Source: Gemmatimonas sp. (GTDB lineage Bacteria > Gemmatimonadota > Gemmatimonadetes > Gemmatimonadales > Gemmatimonadaceae). Taken from it: a stretch of 36,546 bases of DNA. The notes below the pieces were generated by a model that had not been told where the DNA came from, ran no database searches, and saw only the letters and a list, made by a program, of their open reading frames with translations. Below, in pieces: positions 1-9,825 of this stretch; the first letter of the stretch is position 1; the number at the start of each line of letters is the position of its first letter. The stretch is from positions 1-36,546 of the forward strand of contig JAABRO010000028.1 of NCBI GenBank assembly GCA_011390885.1, read 5' to 3'. A program made the translations under genes and the position numbers.

Positions 1-552
1 CCTGGCACCACGCGCAGCGAGCGGCGCACCGTGTCGGGGATCTCGAAAGGCAACATCATCGAACTCACGGTCGAGCGCCTCGACGCCGAGCCGGGGCTCG
101 GCCCCGACTTCGGCTGGCAGCGCGTTGCGAACGCGACCATCACCGAGGGGATCCCGGACGAGCCGGAGCGGCGACCACCTGCCGGGAGAATTCCGCGCCC
201 GAGCGGGCCGCGCCGTGGCCCGCAGACGCCCATTCTCACGGAAGCGCAGCGTGTGGCCCGGGCGACGTCGCTGCTCGCGGCGGCCGACCATGCAACACTC
301 CTGAAGGAGGCGCTGCTCGACGCGGTGGTGTCCTTCGCGTCGTTGTGGGAAGGCACGGTGCTGCTCCCCGAGGCGCCGAGCGCCACGCGTCGCTACCGGC
401 TGGTGATCGCCGAGTACGAGGAGTATCTGGTGGACGATGTATCGCGCGCCGGCAGCGGACCCCCGGAAGGCGACTTCCCGGAGCCGTACGCGAGACCGCC
501 GGTGGCGAAGAACCGCCGCCTCGTGTTCGTGGAGCACGTGGAGCTGACCTGA
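1..552 (+). CDS. C-terminal part of an unknown protein (5' end outside window)
   Basis: The frame is open from base 1 and ends at TGA 550-552, so the gene very probably begins upstream; the GTG at 31 is only the first possible start inside the window. About 183 residues are visible. They begin with a charged stretch, pass through a Pro/Arg-rich linker (near 145-225 of the DNA), and end in a compact region with an Ala-rich helix followed by alternating hydrophobic and charged residues (RYRLVIAEYEEYLVDD, then LVFVEHVEL). No catalytic motif, membrane segment or signal is visible. I do not recognise the family. Codon use matches the neighbours, so it is likely a real gene. It lies 124 bases upstream of the SQR start on the same strand, with no sign of a functional link. 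Confidence 0.6.
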   Translation, partial: PGTTRSERRTVSGISKGNIIELTVERLDAEPGLGPDFGWQRVANATITEGIPDEPERRPPAGRIPRPSGPRRGPQTPILTEAQRVARATSLLAAADHATLLKEALLDAVVSFASLWEGTVLLPEAPSATRRYRLVIAEYEEYLVDDVSRAGSGPPEGDFPEPYARPPVAKNRRLVFVEHVELT

Positions 553-676
553 GGACGGGCGCCCGTCGCTCGTCCGGCAATCCCTGACCGGTACTCTCGG
601 CATTCCCCGGCTGCAGGCAGCGGTGCGCGGGGCGAGCGTTCGGGAAACCGTCCTCGTCCCCCGCAGCCCTCCCGCC

Positions 677-1939
<1,263 letters not shown>

Positions 1940-1983
1940 CCGGCACGATCGCCGATGACAGCTGACCTCAACCACTGAAACTG

Positions 1984-2298
1984 ATGACCACCAGCACCAT
2001 CGCCGGCATCGAACTCGAGGTGGACGCCGAGGGCTTCCTGCAGAAGCCGGAGCAGTGGACCGACGCGGTCGGCGAGGCCATCGCCGCCGAGCTCGGCATC
2101 GAGATGACCGATCGGCACTGGCAGGTGGCGCGCTTCATGCGCCAGCGCTTCCTCGACAACGGCACCGCGCCCACGATCCGCACCCTCGGCAAGGAGTCGG
2201 GCGTGGATGTGAAGGAGCTGTACAAGCTGTTTCCCAAGGGACCGGCCAAGCTGGCCGCGAAGATCGGCGGCATTCCGAAGCCGCGCGGCTGCATCTGA
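1984..2298 (+). CDS. tusE: TusE/DsrC-family sulfur carrier protein
   Basis: This 104-aa protein has the full DsrC/TusE pattern: a family start (IAGIELEVDAEGFL), a central helix-turn region (HWQVARFMRQRFLDNG, TAPTIRTLGKESG) and the flexible C-terminal arm ending PKPRGCI. The penultimate Cys103 is the invariant persulfide-carrying cysteine (CysA). The second arm cysteine of true DsrC, eleven residues earlier, is replaced by Ala92, so this is a TusE- or RspA-like sulfur carrier rather than the DsrC partner of dissimilatory sulfite reductase. No tusBCD or dsrAB genes are nearby. It lies 44 bases after sqr and 40 bases before the DsrE2-like gene on the same strand. The likely role is relaying sulfane sulfur from SQR-derived persulfide to cytoplasmic acceptors. 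That role is inferred from context. Confidence 0.85.
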   Translation: MTTSTIAGIELEVDAEGFLQKPEQWTDAVGEAIAAELGIEMTDRHWQVARFMRQRFLDNGTAPTIRTLGKESGVDVKELYKLFPKGPAKLAAKIGGIPKPRGCI

Positions 2299-2338
2299 CC
2301 GAGCGCACCGTCACCCGTCACCGCACACGGAGCCGAGC

Positions 2339-2806
2339 ATGGCCGACGCCATCGAGAAGGTCTCGATCATCATCTCCAAGGGGTCGTTCGAGGGCGCCTA
2401 CCCGGGGCTCATCATGGCCAACGGCGCGCGCATGGAAGGGATCGAGGTGAACGTGTTCTTCACGTTCTTCGGCCTCGACGTGATCAATCCGGCGCGCAAT
2501 GCGCACCTGCAGGTGGCCACGGTGGGCAATCCCGGGCTGCACATCCCCACGGTCGTGGGCGCGCTGCCCGGCGTGAGTTCGCTGGTCACGCACCAGATGG
2601 AAAAGAAGATGGAGGAGCTCGACATGCCGCCGATCCCCGAGTTCGTGCAGCTGCTCGCGGATTCGGGCGCGCAGCTGTATGCGTGCAAGGCGTCGGTCGA
2701 GATGTTCGACCTCACCCGCGAGGATTTCGTCGAGGATCTCGCGGGCATTGCGACCGTGGGCGAGTTCTACGCGATGGCCGCCGGCGGGCAGATCATCTTC
2801 ACCTGA
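2339..2806 (+). CDS. DsrE2-like (DsrE/F/H superfamily) sulfurtransferase-type protein
   Basis: This 155-aa protein matches DsrE2-type members of the DsrE/DsrF/DsrH superfamily. It has an opening strand with SIIISKGSFEGAYPGLIMANGA, a strongly conserved hydrophobic VNVFFTFFGLDV stretch (38-48), and one cysteine, Cys116, in LYACKASVEMF, the position that carries persulfide in this family. It ends in a Gly-rich hydrophobic segment, AAGGQIIFT. No clear transmembrane helix is seen, so it is probably cytoplasmic. As the third gene after sqr and tusE, it likely works with TusE in moving sulfane sulfur; the partner assignment is inference. The start ATG 2339 is the first in frame after the tusE stop. 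Its last 8 bases overlap the convergent amidase gene. Confidence 0.8.
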   Translation: MADAIEKVSIIISKGSFEGAYPGLIMANGARMEGIEVNVFFTFFGLDVINPARNAHLQVATVGNPGLHIPTVVGALPGVSSLVTHQMEKKMEELDMPPIPEFVQLLADSGAQLYACKASVEMFDLTREDFVEDLAGIATVGEFYAMAAGGQIIFT

Positions 2807-4442
2807 GGGCGGGCGCGGTCGGCGGCGGACGGCGATGTCGCGTGGCCTGCTCGTACGCGTGGCCGATGCCGAGCAGCCGGGCTTCGCTGAACGGTCGTCC
2901 GAGCAGTTCGAGGCCGATCGGCAGTGCGTCGCTCGTGAAGCCGGCGGGAACCGTGAGCGCCGGAAATCCGAGCGTTGGGCTGAGCCCGCGATTGTCGCCG
3001 AGCCCGTACTCATCGTCGGGACGCGGGTTGGTGAGCACGTCGTCCGCGATGCGCGTGGGTGCCGCGTCGTACGTGGCGTACACGAGGGCGTCGAGCTGGT
3101 GGTCGGCCATGAGCGCGAGCACGGCGGTGCGCTGGGCCTCCCGATTCTGCAGCACGGTGAGGTAGTCGGGGTCATGTGTGGTCTTGCCCACGTACTGGAT
3201 CATCGATCGGGCGCGCCACGGATTCACCACGCCGGCGAGCATGATCTCCTTGAACGTGCGCACGGGGGCATTCGGGTGCTGCGCGAGGTATGCATCGGTC
3301 GCTTCCTCGGTCTCGAAGTCGTTGCCGACGCGACGTCCGGGCACCGGCGGCACGACCAGCGAGTCCACGACCTCGGCACCGAGCGCGCGCAGCTCGCCGA
3401 GGGCGCGCTCGAACACGGCGAGCCCCTTCGCGAACTCCACATGGCGCGCACGCACGCGCGCCTCGAGACGCGCGACCGAATCGGCTGACAGCGTCGAATC
3501 GCGCCGTGCCGCGCGAAGGTCCGCGACGCTGTCACGCCGAGTGCGCAGCACACCCACACGCACCCCACGGAGTGCGTTCGTGCGCTGTGCACTCGCTGGC
3601 AGCGCGTCGCGGTAGCTCGCCGGACGCTGGCCGACCGATCGCGCGGTGATCGGGTCGCGCGGGTCGTAGCCCGCGATCACGTCGAGCACGCGCGCCGCGT
3701 CCTCGACGGTGCGCGTCATGGGGCCGAGCACGTCCTGGGTGGGATTGGCCGGCATCATGCCGAAGACGCTCACGAGGCCGAGCGTGGGACGCAGTCCGAC
3801 GAGGGCGTTCACGGCCGCGGGGCCGCGGATGGATCCGCCGGTGTCCTCGCCGATGCCCACGAGGCCGAGGTTCGCGGCCACAGCCGTGCCGGTGCCGGCT
3901 GACGAACCGCTCGGGTTGCGCGTCGGATCGTACGCGTTGCGCACGATGCCCGCGGCGGAGCCGACGTAGCGTCCCGCGAACTCGCCCATGGTGGTCTTGG
4001 CGAGGATGATGGCGCCTGCCGCCTCGAGCCGCTCCACGATGGTCGCGTCACGAAGCGGGACGAAGTCGCGGAACAGCGCGGAGCCATACGTGGTGGGCAT
4101 GTCGCGCGTCTCGACCTGATCCTTCAGCAGCACCGGCACGCAGTGCAGCGGTCCGCGCGCCTGCGTGCGCGGCAGCGCGTCGAGCGAATCGGCTTCCAGG
4201 AGCACGCGCGCGTTGCGGTGCTGGATGCTGTTGAACGTCGGCCCCTGTGCGTCGAACGCATCGATGCGATCGAGGTACTGCTGCACGAGTGCGCGACAGC
4301 TGAGGCGCCCCGACGCGAGTGCCCGCTGCACATCCGTGATCGTGGCCTCCATCACGTCGACTGGCTGGGCGGAAAGCGTGCCGGCGCCGACCCAGGTCAT
4401 GAGGAGTGCGGTGAGCACGGGAAAGGCGAAGCGCGCGCGCAT
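2799..4442 (-). CDS. Exported amidase (amidase signature family)
   Basis: The 547-aa protein starts with a Sec signal peptide (hydrophobic 8-20, ending TLSAQ near 26), so it acts outside the cytoplasm. It has the amidase-signature Ser-Ser-Lys triad: Lys107 in PVLLKDQVET, the Gly/Ser-rich NPSGSSAGTG around 176-185 with the cis-Ser, and nucleophile Ser204 in EDTGGSIRGPA. It would hydrolyse an amide bond, but the substrate is unknown; family members include GatA-like proteins and peptide or aryl amidases. A charged helical insertion lies between about 290 and 360. The open frame extends far upstream of ATG 4442, but that part lacks any family similarity and overlaps the divergent gene at 4626, so the signal-peptide ATG is preferred. 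It faces the sulfur cluster convergently and overlaps it by 8 bases. Confidence 0.88.
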   Translation of the reverse strand: MRARFAFPVLTALLMTWVGAGTLSAQPVDVMEATITDVQRALASGRLSCRALVQQYLDRIDAFDAQGPTFNSIQHRNARVLLEADSLDALPRTQARGPLHCVPVLLKDQVETRDMPTTYGSALFRDFVPLRDATIVERLEAAGAIILAKTTMGEFAGRYVGSAAGIVRNAYDPTRNPSGSSAGTGTAVAANLGLVGIGEDTGGSIRGPAAVNALVGLRPTLGLVSVFGMMPANPTQDVLGPMTRTVEDAARVLDVIAGYDPRDPITARSVGQRPASYRDALPASAQRTNALRGVRVGVLRTRRDSVADLRAARRDSTLSADSVARLEARVRARHVEFAKGLAVFERALGELRALGAEVVDSLVVPPVPGRRVGNDFETEEATDAYLAQHPNAPVRTFKEIMLAGVVNPWRARSMIQYVGKTTHDPDYLTVLQNREAQRTAVLALMADHQLDALVYATYDAAPTRIADDVLTNPRPDDEYGLGDNRGLSPTLGFPALTVPAGFTSDALPIGLELLGRPFSEARLLGIGHAYEQATRHRRPPPTAPALR

Positions 4443-4561
4443 GAGGCTCTCGCGATGCAGATGGTGGCGGGCGACGCGGCGGCGGAGACCGCTGCCGGCG
4501 TGGGCGGATGCAGTGCACGCGAACTTAACGTCCCGTGCCTGCCGCCGTCCTCCCGAGCGAA

Positions 4562-4579
4562 TGGCCGCGTGTGCGGCCA
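4562..4579. promoter_or_regulatory. Perfect 7-bp inverted repeat in a divergent promoter region
   Basis: TGGCCGC, a 4-base spacer and GCGGCCA form a perfect dyad in the 183-base gap between the divergent amidase gene (start 4442) and the Arg/Asp-rich protein gene (start 4626). It lies 46 bases upstream of the latter's start. It could be an operator or a hairpin in the leader. GC-rich dyads of this length arise by chance fairly often in such DNA. Confidence 0.3.
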
Positions 4580-4614
4580 CGGAGGCCCACCATCGCGAGG
4601 CGTGACGACACGCC

Positions 4615-4620
4615 AGGAGG
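4615..4620 (+). promoter_or_regulatory. Strong Shine-Dalgarno AGGAGG for the gene at 4626
   Basis: A consensus AGGAGG lies five bases before ATG 4626. It settles the start of the Arg/Asp-rich protein within a frame that is open much further upstream (from 4143) and supports real translation of this low-complexity product. Confidence 0.75.
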
Positions 4621-4625
4621 AACGC

Positions 4626-4958
4626 ATGCGCATTCCACTCATGCAGTCGGCCACTTCGCGCCGTACGCTGCTCGGCGCCGCCTTCACCGCGGTCGCACTC
4701 TTCGGGGCCAGCGCGCTGCCGCTCGAGGCGCAGACCGGACCGCGACGTGATCGCATCGAGGATGTCCGCGATCGCCGGGAAGATCGGCGCGATCGTCGCG
4801 AGGATGTGCGCGACCGTCGTGAGGACCGCCGCGACGCGCTGCGGGACGGTGGTCGCCGCGACCGCGTGGAGGATCGGCGGGATCGCCACGAGGATCGGCG
4901 CGACCGACGCGAGGATGTGCGCGACCGTCGCGAAGATCGCCGCGATCGTCGACCCTGA
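4626..4958 (+). CDS. Exported Arg/Asp/Glu repeat protein of unknown function
   Basis: This 110-aa protein starts with a plausible export signal: a twin arginine in SRRTLLGA (11-18), a hydrophobic core to about 30, and a cleavage-like site at LEAQ (33-36). The rest, about 74 residues, is almost only Arg, Asp and Glu with a few Val, Ile and His. It is arranged as repeating units such as DRREDRRD and DRREDVRD with a period near seven residues, interrupted once by ALRDGG. The DNA is correspondingly repetitive (4741-4955). There is no Cys, no aromatic residue and no catalytic motif. Alternating opposite charges would allow either a salt-bridged single helix or a disordered polyampholyte in the periplasm. 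The start is supported by AGGAGG five bases upstream. I know no assigned function. Confidence 0.7.
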   Translation: MRIPLMQSATSRRTLLGAAFTAVALFGASALPLEAQTGPRRDRIEDVRDRREDRRDRREDVRDRREDRRDALRDGGRRDRVEDRRDRHEDRRDRREDVRDRREDRRDRRP

Positions 4959-5100
4959 CCGCGCGGGCGGGCGACGTGACCCGGGTGGGATCGTCGTCCG
5001 CCGTGCCGGCGGGTGCAGCCATCGGCGGTGCCGGGACTCGACGGCGGGGCGGTTCGCGTGACATTCTGCGGATCGTCCCGCTTCCTTCGCCTCCCGATTC

Positions 5101-5529
5101 ATGCGCGTGCACCGGCACACCCTCACGCTCGCCACCGGCCAGCCCATCGAGATCCTCGACCTCACCGAGCGCGTGCGCGTCTGGGTGCGCGAATGCGGCG
5201 TGCGCGACGGGCTGCTCACGGTCACGTCGCCGCACACCACGGCGCGCATCACGGTGAACGAACGCGAGGCACGGTTGCAGGAGGACATGGTGCGCTTCCT
5301 GGAGCGCCTCGCGCCGCGCGACGAGCCGTACGGACACAACGCCGATCCCGTGGACGATCGCCTCAACGCGCACGCGCACCTGCTCGGGCTGTTCATGAAC
5401 GCGACGGAGTCGATCCCCGTGGCCGACGGCGACCTCGTGCTCGGGCAGTGGCAGTCGCTCTTCTTCGTGGAGCTCGACGGGCCGCGTGCGCACCGCGAGG
5501 TGCTGCTGCAGCTCCTCGGCGCCGAGTGA
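5101..5529 (+). CDS. yjbQ: YjbQ-family protein (UPF0047; secondary thiamine-phosphate synthase-like)
   Basis: The 142-aa protein is a full-length YjbQ/UPF0047 member. It has the conserved [13 protein letters not shown] block (His45 region), the acidic [13 protein letters not shown]-like helix, the conserved [20 protein letters not shown] core and the [15 protein letters not shown] signature near the C-terminus. Family members form small beta-barrel trimers, and some show weak thiamine-phosphate synthase activity; the physiological role is not settled. It is followed after four bases by the RuBisCO-like gene, so the two are almost certainly co-transcribed and may be translationally coupled. 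ATG 5101 is the first start giving the family N-terminus. Confidence 0.88.
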   Translation: MRVHRHTLTLATGQPIEILDLTERVRVWVRECGVRDGLLTVTSPHTTARITVNEREARLQEDMVRFLERLAPRDEPYGHNADPVDDRLNAHAHLLGLFMNATESIPVADGDLVLGQWQSLFFVELDGPRAHREVLLQLLGAE

Positions 5530-5533
5530 CCGC

Positions 5534-6832
5534 ATGACGTCCGACGACATCGCGGGATTCTTCGCACGCCGAGCGGAGCTCGACCTCGACGCGTACCTCG
5601 AACTCGACTTCACCTTCGAGTGCGCGGGTGATCCGCGCTCGGCCGCCGCGCACCTGTGCAGCGAGCAGTCCACGGCCCAGTGGAAGCGTGTGGATGTGGC
5701 CGAGGACTACCGGCCCCGCTTCGGCGCGAAGGTGCTGGAGCTCGAGGCCACGCCGTTGCCGCACGGCTTCTCGTATCCGGTGGCGAACGCACCCACGGGG
5801 GGCGTACACCGCTGCCGCGCCGTGATCGCGCACCCGCACGGCAACTTCGGCGCGCGGCTCCCCAACCTGATGTCGGCCGTGATGGGCGAGGGCGTGTTCT
5901 TCGCGCCGGGCATTCCGCTCGTGCGCCTCGAGGACATCCGCTTCCCCGCCTCGTACCTCGCGTCGTTCGACGGGCCGCAGTTCGGCGTGACTGGTGTGCG
6001 CCGACTGCTGCAGGCGTTCGACCGACCGATCTTCTTCGGCGTGATCAAGCCCAACATCGGGCTGCCGCCGGCGCCGTTCGCCGAGCTTGGTCACGAGGGG
6101 TGGCTGGGCGGGCTCGACGTGGCGAAGGACGACGAGATGCTCGCCGACGCACCGTGGTCGCCACTGGCCGAGCGCTCCGCGCTGCTCGGCGACGCGCGCC
6201 GCCGCGCCGAACAGGCCACCGGCGTGCCCAAGGGCTACCTCGCCAACATCACCGACGAGGTGGACCGGCTCGTCGCGCTGCACGACGTGGCGGTGGCGAA
6301 CGGCGCGAATCTCGTCATGCTGAACGCGCTGCCCGTGGGACTGAGCGGCGCGCGCATGCTGCGCCGCCACGCGCGCGTGCCGCTGGTGGCGCACTTCCCC
6401 TTCATCGCGGCGTTCAGCCGGCTCGGCGCGTACGGCGTGCACTCGCGCGTGTTCACGCGGCTGCAGCGGCTGGCGGGCTTCGACGTGATCATCATGCCGG
6501 GCTTCGGGTCGCGCATGATGACGCCCGAGCACGAGGTGCTCGAGAACGTGCGCGCGTGTCTCGAGCCCATGGGCGACATCCGGCCGAGCCTGCCGGTGCC
6601 GGGCGGGAGCGACTGGGCGGGCACGCTGGAGACGGTCTACCGGACGCTCGGCACGACGGACTTCGGCTTCGTGCCGGGGCGTGGCGTGTTCGGGCATCCC
6701 ATGGGCCCCGCTGCCGGCGCCGCGAGCATCCGACAGGCCTGGGACGCGATCCGCGATGGGGTGCCGCTCACCGAACGCGCCGCGACGCAGACGGAGCTGC
6801 GCGCGGCGCTGGCGCACTTCAGGGCTCCTTGA
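5534..6832 (+). CDS. Form IV RuBisCO-like protein
   Basis: This 432-aa protein has the RuBisCO large-subunit fold: an N-terminal alpha/beta domain, then a TIM barrel. Seen directly: GVIKPNIGL (Lys172 equals the catalytic Lys175 of plant enzyme), [11 protein letters not shown] (Lys198, Asp200 and Glu201 keep the carbamate and Mg site), and His287 in AHFPF, near the expected His294. The second Lys of the IKPK motif is Asn174, the His327 region reads DVIIMPG without His, and loop 6 lacks its usual GK (GFGSRMM). The phosphate-site GG recurs as PGGSD and [12 protein letters not shown]2 fixation is therefore unlikely, but an enolase- or decarboxylase-type reaction remains possible. Known form IV proteins act in methionine salvage or sugar-acid catabolism, or affect sulfur oxidation. 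It sits four bases after yjbQ. The exact clade is not resolvable by eye. Confidence 0.87.
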   Translation: MTSDDIAGFFARRAELDLDAYLELDFTFECAGDPRSAAAHLCSEQSTAQWKRVDVAEDYRPRFGAKVLELEATPLPHGFSYPVANAPTGGVHRCRAVIAHPHGNFGARLPNLMSAVMGEGVFFAPGIPLVRLEDIRFPASYLASFDGPQFGVTGVRRLLQAFDRPIFFGVIKPNIGLPPAPFAELGHEGWLGGLDVAKDDEMLADAPWSPLAERSALLGDARRRAEQATGVPKGYLANITDEVDRLVALHDVAVANGANLVMLNALPVGLSGARMLRRHARVPLVAHFPFIAAFSRLGAYGVHSRVFTRLQRLAGFDVIIMPGFGSRMMTPEHEVLENVRACLEPMGDIRPSLPVPGGSDWAGTLETVYRTLGTTDFGFVPGRGVFGHPMGPAAGAASIRQAWDAIRDGVPLTERAATQTELRAALAHFRAP

Positions 6833-6844
6833 AGCCGCTGCGGT

Positions 6845-6874
6845 CGTCGGCGACCGGAGCCCCGATCGCCGACG
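6845..6874. terminator. GC-rich hairpin between convergent genes
   Basis: A perfect 9-bp stem (CGTCGGCGA / TCGCCGACG) with a 12-base loop lies between the RuBisCO-like stop (6832) and the stop of the convergent epimerase-like gene (6884). There is no T-run. Its position suits a bidirectional, U-less terminator or a transcript-end stabiliser. Confidence 0.45.
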
Positions 6875-6883
6875 CCGTGTGAG

Positions 6884-8032
6884 TTACGGTCGCCGCGCCT
6901 TCCACTTCGCGAGCAGCTCACGCTCGCGCTCGGGCGTGAAGCCGGTCTTGATGCCGGCCTGCCGCTCCGCCGGCAGCGTGCGGAACCACTCGAGCGTGTC
7001 GCGCGCGCTGTCTTCGGTGGACGTGAACGTGAGCCCGGCCGCGATCTCGGGGGTGAGGTCGAAGCGCGCGAACCCCGCCGTGCGTCCCTGCATGACCTGG
7101 AAGACCGGCAGCTCGCGGCCGTACGGATTCGCCCCGTTCTCGCGCAGGAAGTCGGCGTTCACCCACGTGTACGACACGTTCGTTGCGCCGACGCCCTGCT
7201 GGATGCGCTGCACGAACTGCGAGAACGGCTGCCCCAGCTGCGGGCCGACGGCGTTGAACACGCCGAACGTGCGGTTCTCCACCAGCGTGATGCAGAAGTT
7301 CACGAGGTCGCGCACGTCGATGATCTGCACGTGGTCGGTGCCGTCGCCCGGCACGAGCACCTCGCCGCCGCGCGCGATGCGCACCGGCCAGTAGGTGAAG
7401 CGATCGGTGTCGTCGCCGGGGCCGATGATGAGTCCGGGCCGCACCACCGTGACACGCCCCGGCATGATGGCGTGCGCCTCCTTTTCGGCGTACGCCTTGG
7501 CGTGGCCGTAGGGCAGCGGGCGCCCCTCTTGAACCGGCGAGTTCTCGAGGGTGAGCACCGGCGCATCCTTGCTCATCGGCACGCGGCTCAGGTCGGCGTA
7601 CACGGAGCGCGTGGAGATGAACAGGTACTGATCGGTCGAGTCCTTGAGCAGCGTGGCCGACTTATTCACCCATTCCGGCGCGCTGCTGAGCGATGCGGAC
7701 TCGTCGATCACCGCGTCCCAGCGGCGCCCCTCGAGGGCGCTGAGGTCGCTCGCGCGATCGCCCGCGAGCTCCTCGACGTCCTTGCCGAACATGCCGGGCG
7801 CGCTGCGCCCGCGATTGAAGATCGTGACCTGGTGTCCGCGCTCGACGGCGCGCCGCACCTGGTGCGGCCCCACGAACCCGGTGCCGCCGAGAATGAGGAT
7901 CTTCTTCGGGGCGGGGGCCACGGGCAGCCCGCCCGCGAACAGCGCGCGCGGGTCGATGATGGCACCGGTGCCGAGCGACGCGGCACCGACGGTGGCAAGG
8001 CTGCCGACGAGGAAGTTGCGCCGAGTGACCAT
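6884..8032 (-). CDS. Tat-exported NAD-dependent epimerase/dehydratase-like protein
   Basis: The 382-aa protein starts with a clear Tat signal (TRRNFLVGS at 3-11, hydrophobic core to about 25). It then has an extended-SDR Rossmann domain with GGTGFVG (49-55), Ser in FISTRSVY (about 138-145) and the YxxxK pair Tyr175/Lys179 in YGHAK. A conserved GPGDDTDRFTYWPVRI segment and a C-terminal substrate lobe follow. The fold suggests an NAD(P)-dependent reaction on a sugar nucleotide or related substrate. Tat export fits a cofactor loaded before secretion, as in other exported Gfo/SDR-type oxidoreductases. The substrate is unknown. The gene is monocistronic: it is convergent with the RuBisCO-like gene and divergent from the M28 peptidase at 8241. 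Confidence 0.83.
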   Translation of the reverse strand: MVTRRNFLVGSLATVGAASLGTGAIIDPRALFAGGLPVAPAPKKILILGGTGFVGPHQVRRAVERGHQVTIFNRGRSAPGMFGKDVEELAGDRASDLSALEGRRWDAVIDESASLSSAPEWVNKSATLLKDSTDQYLFISTRSVYADLSRVPMSKDAPVLTLENSPVQEGRPLPYGHAKAYAEKEAHAIMPGRVTVVRPGLIIGPGDDTDRFTYWPVRIARGGEVLVPGDGTDHVQIIDVRDLVNFCITLVENRTFGVFNAVGPQLGQPFSQFVQRIQQGVGATNVSYTWVNADFLRENGANPYGRELPVFQVMQGRTAGFARFDLTPEIAAGLTFTSTEDSARDTLEWFRTLPAERQAGIKTGFTPERERELLAKWKARRP

Positions 8033-8240
8033 GGCTGCGGAGGATGCGAGAAGCGGGAGAGGCCGTCGTCCGCCCGCGGCGCGGGCCGATGCGTCGAAGT
8101 ATCAGGGCGCGCGCCCGCGTGCGCCAGCCGACAGCGACCACGGTCCGTCGCCACGCGCTCTGGTACGGCAGGACGGGGTGGGGCATCTTGGAGGGATTCG
8201 TGGGTCCGTTCGTCCGTTCCTCCCGCCCGCCGGAGTGCCG

Positions 8241-9809
8241 ATGCGTCCTGTCGTCCTGCTCACCGCCCTGACGGCCGTCGTCATGGCGCGTCCCGTGCAC
8301 GCCCAGCCGAACGCCGAGGCCTGGTGGCGGCACGTGCAGGTGCTCGCGCACGACTCGCTCAAGGGACGCGACGCGGGCTCGGCCGGCCACGAGAGCGCCG
8401 TGCGCTACGTCGCCGAGCAGTTTCGCGCGATCGGCCTGCAGCCCGGCGGCACGGACGGCTGGGTGCAGCGTGTCGGGTTCGTGGAAATGGCGCTCGATCC
8501 GGCGCGCGTGAGCATCGGGCTGCTCGACGAAGACACGTTCACCGGGCTGACGCCCGGACGCGACCTGCGCCTGAACGCACAGATGGCCACCGGTGATGTG
8601 GAGGCACCCCTCGTGTTCGCCGGTTATGGCCTCGCCTTTCCGGAAGCCGGGGTGAACGAACTGGCCGGCCTCGACGTGCGTGGGAAGATCGTCGTGTACG
8701 TGAACGGCGTGCCCTCCGGGTTGTCCGGGCCGTTGCAGGCGCACGCCTCACGCGCGCGCTGGAGTGCGCTGCAGCGGGCCGGTGCGGTGGGCATGCTCGC
8801 CATCGGGGCCGGGAGCGGCTGGAGCGAGACGGCGACGGGCGCGGCCGGCGCGACGGTGTCGCTGGCCGACACGTCGCTCGACGATGCGCGCGGACAGCGC
8901 ATTCGCGGCCAGCTCAACCCGGCGCTCATGCCGCGGCTGCTCGCGGGCAGTGGTCTCGACTGGGCCGACCTCCAGCAGCGCGCCGCGCGCGGCGAGCGCC
9001 TGCCCACGGCGGCGCTGCGCGGCCGGCTCCGGGCGATGCTCCCCACCGTGCGGCGCGAGTTCACGTCGCCGAACGTGGTGGGCGTGCTCCCCGGCACCGA
9101 TCCGGCGCTGCGGCACGAAGTGGTCGTGCTCACGGCGCACACCGATCACGTGGGCACCTTCAAGGGGCCGGTGCTCACCGGTGACAGCATCTTCAACGGC
9201 GCGATGGACAACGCGTCGGGCACGGCGACGCTGATCGAGACGGCACGCGCCGTGGTGGCGCGTGGCGGCAACCGGCGCACGATTGCCTTCGTGGGTGTGA
9301 CCGCCGAGGAGAAGGGGCTGCTGGGGTCGCGCTACTTCGCGGCGCATCCGTCGCTGCCGAGTGGCGCGACGATCGTGGCCAACCTCAACACCGACATGTT
9401 CCTGCCGCTCAACCCGCTGCGCGGCCTGTTTTCGTACGGCTACGACGAGTCGGACCTCGCCGAAGACCTCGATGCCGTCGTGGCACAGCACGGCCTCGTC
9501 GTGTTCCCCGATCCGGAGCCGGAGCAGAACCGGTTCGTGCGCAGCGACCAGTACAGCTTCATCCGGCAGGGCATTCCCGCACTCGCGTTCAAGGTGGGGT
9601 ACGCCAAGGGCACGCCGGAGGAGGCGCGCTACCAGGCGTGGAACCGCGATCACTACCACAAGCTCAGCGATGATGTCACGCAGCCGGTGAATCTCGAAAC
9701 GGCGGCGGGCTTCAACGCCATGTACACCGACCTGGCGCTGCGCGTGGCCAACCGCGCCACGCGACCGGCGTGGCGCGCCAACAGCTTCTTCCGGCCGACC
9801 GCTCCGTAA
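8241..9809 (+). CDS. Exported M28-family metallopeptidase with PA-like insert
   Basis: The 522-aa protein has a short signal peptide (to about AQ at 22). Next is an N-terminal helix region (HDSLKGRDAGSAGHE), a PA-type domain around 120-270, and the M28 catalytic domain. Zinc ligands are visible: His300 and Asp302 (AHTDHVG), Asp323 (GAMDNASG), catalytic Glu356/Glu357 (TAEEKGLLGS), Asp385 (NLNTDMF) and His473 (DHYHKLSDD). The family removes N-terminal amino acids from peptides, or acts as a glutaminyl cyclase or carboxypeptidase; aminopeptidase activity in the periplasm is the best guess. Length fits PA-containing M28 proteins. The M20-type hydrolase follows after 16 bases, so co-transcription is likely. 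Confidence 0.88.
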   Translation: MRPVVLLTALTAVVMARPVHAQPNAEAWWRHVQVLAHDSLKGRDAGSAGHESAVRYVAEQFRAIGLQPGGTDGWVQRVGFVEMALDPARVSIGLLDEDTFTGLTPGRDLRLNAQMATGDVEAPLVFAGYGLAFPEAGVNELAGLDVRGKIVVYVNGVPSGLSGPLQAHASRARWSALQRAGAVGMLAIGAGSGWSETATGAAGATVSLADTSLDDARGQRIRGQLNPALMPRLLAGSGLDWADLQQRAARGERLPTAALRGRLRAMLPTVRREFTSPNVVGVLPGTDPALRHEVVVLTAHTDHVGTFKGPVLTGDSIFNGAMDNASGTATLIETARAVVARGGNRRTIAFVGVTAEEKGLLGSRYFAAHPSLPSGATIVANLNTDMFLPLNPLRGLFSYGYDESDLAEDLDAVVAQHGLVVFPDPEPEQNRFVRSDQYSFIRQGIPALAFKVGYAKGTPEEARYQAWNRDHYHKLSDDVTQPVNLETAAGFNAMYTDLALRVANRATRPAWRANSFFRPTAP

Positions 9810-9825
9810 CGACTCGAGGCACCGC

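Noticed and set aside
5534-6832. A true CO2-fixing RuBisCO
   Set aside because: The second active-site Lys, the His327 equivalent and the loop-6 GK are missing, and no phosphoribulokinase or small subunit gene is nearby.
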